A DNA stretch of 64,000 bases from Clostridium sp. AM58-1XD (GTDB taxonomy: Bacteria > Bacillota > Clostridia > Lachnospirales > Lachnospiraceae): assembly GCF_003464085.1 (NCBI RefSeq), contig NZ_QSDR01000003.1:139291-203290 (forward strand), read 5' to 3'. Under the pieces are notes generated by a model. The model was given only the letters and a program-made list of their open reading frames with translations, did no database searches and was not told the origin of the DNA. Shown in pieces: positions 61,495-64,000 of the stretch. The position numbers and the translations under genes were made by a program. Each line of letters opens with the position of its first letter. The stretch's first letter is position 1.

Positions 61495-62701
61495 CTCCTA
61501 AGTGATCTGATACTAGGATTTTATCATGAAGAGGAGGATTTGTAAAAGCTGAGGAATCAGGACTGCGGCAATGATGTTTTTCCATCGCCTTTCGATATAA
61601 TTCCTGTAAAGAAACCCTTTGATGGCGATAGTAAAGCTCTACGATAACCATGGTATTGCCACAAATGGAACATTTGAGTGGATCATAACCAAAAGAAAGA
61701 AGAATCGAAATACGCCATTTGTGATAATCCAAGAGAAATTTATGTTTTTGTTTCGAAAGAAAGCGGAACAGTTTTTTATCAGAGTCCCGGTGCCTGGCAT
61801 AAATACCATAATAGCGAACCATTTTGAACTGTTTTTCCGGGATATGTCGGATGAGTCGTTTGATAAAATCAATGGCAGGAATGGTTTCATGAACGAGGAC
61901 ATCGTCTTCATGCCGGTTGTAGTGAAACGTAACAGATTCTCCATCATAAGAGTCAATGCGTGAAATGGCAATGGGAGGTCTTCCAAGATAGCGACCGATA
62001 TATTTAATAATGGTATTGGGATCGGCGAGGTTTGGCTTGGCATAAACATAGAAGCCGTCCTGACAATGTTTATAAACAAATGCTTTCATCTTTTTGAAGG
62101 AAGAGCCGAGGCAGTCCTGCATCTCATTAAGAAGAGTCGTGCAAAAGGCATGACGAAGAAAAGGATAAGGAAAATGGTAGAGTTTTCGCCAAAAAAGAGA
62201 ATTACCAACGCCGCCTTCGGAAACGAGACAATGAATATGAGGATTCCACTTAAGATCGCGGCCAAAGGTGTGAAGAACACAAATAAAACCAGGAGTAAAA
62301 GCCTCGGAATGATTCAGTTTAAGAAACATACGAAGAATCACACTGCGTACAGCGGAGAAGAGGCAGTTTAAAAGGGAGCGGTCGTGAAGAAAGAAGTCCC
62401 GAAGTTGCTCCGGAATGGTAAAAACGCAGTGTCGATGTGTACAGTGAATCAGGGAGGAGGCCATAGAGAGAGCCCGTTTAATGGAATATATGTTACCACA
62501 GGAAGGGCAAAATCGGCTATGGCAGCGAAAGGGAACAAATTTAAAATTACCACAATGAGAACAGGCGTACATAGCGCCGCCAAAAGAAGGGTCCCCGCAG
62601 GCCAACATCTTATCAATGTTTTCTACTTCGGAGTCCCTGGGATGCATGGCATATAAAATATACTCATAGTGGTCATTAAAAATGGATTGTAAAATATTCA
62701 T
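61478..62701 (-). CDS. IS91-family transposase
   Basis: 407 residues. The N-terminal zinc-binding domain (about 45-75) has CSHCGNFKFVPFRCHSRFCPSCG. The HUH nuclease motif is NPHIHCLV near 153-160. The conserved tyrosine region is IIKYIGRYLGRPPI near 235. A second C-terminal CSICGN pair follows. This is the single-strand, rolling-circle transposase layout. Intact length suggests that it could still be active. The minus-strand start is preceded by an AT-rich, hairpin-bearing end. Confidence 0.92.
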   Translation of the reverse strand: MNILQSIFNDHYEYILYAMHPRDSEVENIDKMLACGDPSFGGAMYACSHCGNFKFVPFRCHSRFCPSCGNIYSIKRALSMASSLIHCTHRHCVFTIPEQLRDFFLHDRSLLNCLFSAVRSVILRMFLKLNHSEAFTPGFICVLHTFGRDLKWNPHIHCLVSEGGVGNSLFWRKLYHFPYPFLRHAFCTTLLNEMQDCLGSSFKKMKAFVYKHCQDGFYVYAKPNLADPNTIIKYIGRYLGRPPIAISRIDSYDGESVTFHYNRHEDDVLVHETIPAIDFIKRLIRHIPEKQFKMVRYYGIYARHRDSDKKLFRFLSKQKHKFLLDYHKWRISILLSFGYDPLKCSICGNTMVIVELYYRHQRVSLQELYRKAMEKHHCRSPDSSAFTNPPLHDKILVSDHLGGGHYF

Positions 62702-62822
62702 ACATGAATTTTACAATAAAGTAGCAAAAAGGAAAACCCCAAACCCCTCATGAATGAGGGGCAGGGGAGTTGATGTGCCGAAGGCACTTATTTATGTGAT
62801 GCGGAGGACAGCAGATCGGAAA

Positions 62823-63450
62823 TCATCTCAGCTGTTTAATACAGCCGGATTGGATTGCGCTGATATTCTGTGCGATTCGCTCTTTTGGCCAGTCCCACCA
62901 CCTGATCTCAAGAAGGGCGGAAATCGTCTCTTCTGTAAACCGTTTTTTAATCGGCTTGGCAGGTAAGCCGCCTACAATCGTATATGGCGCCACATCTTTT
63001 GTCACGACGGCACGTGTCCCGATAATGGCTCCGTCACCGATGGTAACGCCTGCCATTATGACTGCCTCGTAGCCGATCCAGACGTCATTGCCGATGATAA
63101 TATCGCCTTTGTTGTCCCAGGAATCGGTGACATCCTTCCGGTCTGATCCCCACTCTTCGAAGACAGAGGAAAAGGATATGTGGATAAAGATCCCATCGAG
63201 TGATTCGCACTGTTGAAAAGAAAGCGCGCGCCGCAGGCGATGGAACAGAATTTCCCGATTATAAGCCTGTCATGGTTAATCGGATAGTGATATAATACAT
63301 TGTTTTGCTCAAAGAATAAGGGATCATTGACAAAATCATTGTACATCGTATAGTCGCCGACAGTAATATTCGGATTAGTGATCACATGTTTTAAATAAAC
63401 GGTCTGATGATCTCCGTACGGGGATAAATTTGTTTCTCTGGAATAGTCAT
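62823..63450 (-). pseudogene. xenobiotic (Vat/CatB-type) O-acetyltransferase, broken by two -1 frameshifts
   Basis: Left-handed beta-helix hexapeptide acetyltransferase like streptogramin A or chloramphenicol acetyltransferases. Three pieces: MTIPEKQIYPRT from 63450 after AGGAGG; ITNPNITVGDYTMYNDFVND with YHYPINHDRLIIGKFCSIACG; and the C-terminal GDIIIGNDVWIGYEAVIMAG, VVTKDVAPYTIVGGLPAKPI. One base is missing near 63415-63420 and one near 63160-63166; restoring them gives a normal ~209-residue protein with the catalytic His (NSANHSMGS). It could be a decayed resistance-type gene next to an IS, or reflect sequencing errors. Confidence 0.82.
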
Positions 63451-63500
63451 TTGAAAGCCTCCTGTATATGGCGGCCGTTCGGGACGGCGGCCTGTTATTA

Positions 63501-63521
63501 AAAAAGTTTTTGAACTATTCC
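63501..63521. repeat. short palindromic repeat, copy 3
   Basis: AAAAAGTTTTTGAACTATTCC, closely similar to the core at 61077-61095 and lying upstream of the acetyltransferase gene. Confidence 0.55.
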
Positions 63522-63847
63522 AGCCGCTGCAATGCAGAGCTTCAAAGTATACCACCTCTCTTTTATATAACGCAATCATATCACAGATGCATATTGAAGT
63601 AAACAGGCGGAAAAACATACGGTTTTCCTTAATTTTCCACAATAAATACACAGCAGGATTTTCAAAGAAATTGAATCATGATATACTGATAATAAACCGT
63701 AACTGTTCTGTACTGAAAAAAGTAGGAGTGTATAAAGCATAGTTAAGCTCGTACCGTCCTGAACGGTTACAATCAGTTATATATGCCGGCAGCAGAATTA
63801 AAATGGATACGCTGCAGAAGCAGCACAAAAGCCTGTGGAGGGAAAAT
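63522..63847. other. intergenic region before the last gene
   Basis: About 325 AT-rich bases. A sequence TTGAATCATGATATACTGATAAT (in 63671-63693) contains promoter-like hexamers, but spacing is not decisive. GGAGGG at 63837-63842 is the ribosome site of the next gene. No other gene seen. Confidence 0.4.
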
Positions 63848-63991
63848 ATGGCAGAACAATTTACGATCTACGCAACAATGAAAAAAATGGGGAAACAGAA
63901 GAAGGAGAGTCTTGTTCCGGTGCCTTTTGTGCTGGAAAAAAAGCCTGAGACGTCTTGTTCCGGTGCCTTTTGTGCTGGAAAAAAAGCCTGA
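63848..63991 (+). CDS. small protein gene disrupted by a 43-bp duplication (probably truncated)
   Basis: GGAGGG five bases upstream sets the ATG. The frame reads MAEQFTIYATMKKMG, then PVPFVLEKKPET, then enters the second copy of a 43-bp repeat in another frame and stops at 63991 after 47 residues. Because 43 is not divisible by three, the duplication shifts the frame; removing one copy would leave the frame open to the window edge. I do not recognise the family. Confidence 0.45.
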   Translation: MAEQFTIYATMKKMGKQKKESLVPVPFVLEKKPETSCSGAFCAGKKA

Positions 63992-63995
63992 GACG
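63910..63995. repeat. perfect 43-bp tandem duplication
   Basis: The unit beginning TCTTGTTCCGGTGCC and ending CCTGAGACG occurs at 63910-63952 and again at 63953-63995 without a mismatch. Confidence 0.95.
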
Positions 63996-64000
63996 CGCGA

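Larger units (their letters stand above)
61248..62761 (-). mobile_element. IS91-family (rolling-circle type) insertion element
   Basis: Contains a HUH transposase and a small accessory frame. Hairpins bracket it: GTGCCC/GGGCAC at 61248-61269 beyond the 3' end and CCCCTCAT/ATGAGGGG at 62744-62761 beyond the 5' end. IS91-type elements have no terminal inverted repeats or target duplications, so the ends are estimated from these hairpins. Confidence 0.65.

Noticed and set aside
1..64000. tRNA, rRNA, prophage or conjugative genes
   Set aside because: No tRNA cloverleaf, rRNA segment, integrase, capsid, relaxase or type IV secretion gene was found in reading both strands.

Overview
The window looks like a chromosomal segment of an anaerobic gut-type Clostridia bacterium, most likely Lachnospiraceae (Bacillota). 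This rests on gene content and gene style: spoVE/ftsW-like permease-prefix protein, MutS2, a VanW-family exported protein, YhaM, AGGAGG ribosome sites, TTGACA-N16/17-TATAAT promoters, and a polyamine operon containing carboxynorspermidine enzymes. No rRNA, tRNA or CRISPR array was found. Genus cannot be fixed from the sequence alone.

Layout: 1-6.3 kb, housekeeping + strand genes (DUF4080-type radical SAM C-terminus, nth, DEDDh exonuclease, a 37-residue membrane peptide, VanW, the remnant of an AIR-synthase/HypE-like protein, Lrp regulator, aminotransferase, trmL). 6.5-8.2 kb, an AT-rich orphan gene coding for a 532-residue coiled-coil protein of unknown function. 8.4-17.3 kb, a DeoR regulator divergent from a six-gene acid-sugar operon (DUF1537 kinase, PdxA2, GHL6-like glycoside hydrolase, TctC-TctB-TctA transporter), with repeated AATCAAACA boxes around the two promoters. 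17.3-23.7 kb, minus-strand padR-ftsW-like pair and mutS2-response regulator-histidine kinase. 24.1-28.2 kb, a degenerate HtrA-like PDZ protein, YhaM nuclease and RlmD-type methyltransferase. 28.2-34.7 kb, a type III restriction-modification pair. 34.9-39.5 kb, GNAT and an oxidative pentose phosphate operon (lactonase, gnd, zwf). 39.7-48.0 kb, FUSC/MarR divergent pair, a Rrf2-controlled redox/sulfur operon (RclA-like reductase, rhodanese lipoprotein, Rrf2, catalytically degenerate serine hydrolase) and a YeiH-DUF305 operon. 48.3-51.8 kb, PfkB kinase plus 7TM-GAF-GGDEF(degenerate)-HD-GYP protein. 51.9-58.7 kb, polyamine operon behind a ~500-nt structured leader. 58.7-60.9 kb, a second YeiH and a BirA-type bioY operon. 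60.9-63.5 kb, a repeat-rich spacer, an IS91-family element and a broken xenobiotic acetyltransferase. 63.8 kb to the end, a small gene disrupted by a 43-bp duplication.

The most interesting object is the leader of the polyamine operon: a consensus promoter, two multibranched folded domains, an intrinsic terminator, and a 19-bp stem that would capture the terminator U-tract, all ahead of six genes that encode two separate ways of making spermidine (SpeD/SpeE and carboxynorspermidine synthase/decarboxylase). It resembles a riboswitch or attenuator, but I do not recognise its class.

Four otherwise intact genes (DUF1537 kinase, rlmD, carboxynorspermidine decarboxylase, acetyltransferase) carry five single-base losses, all of the -1 type. 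This pattern suggests assembly or sequencing indels at least as strongly as true pseudogenisation, so each is annotated across the break. Long minus/plus shadow reading frames were left out.
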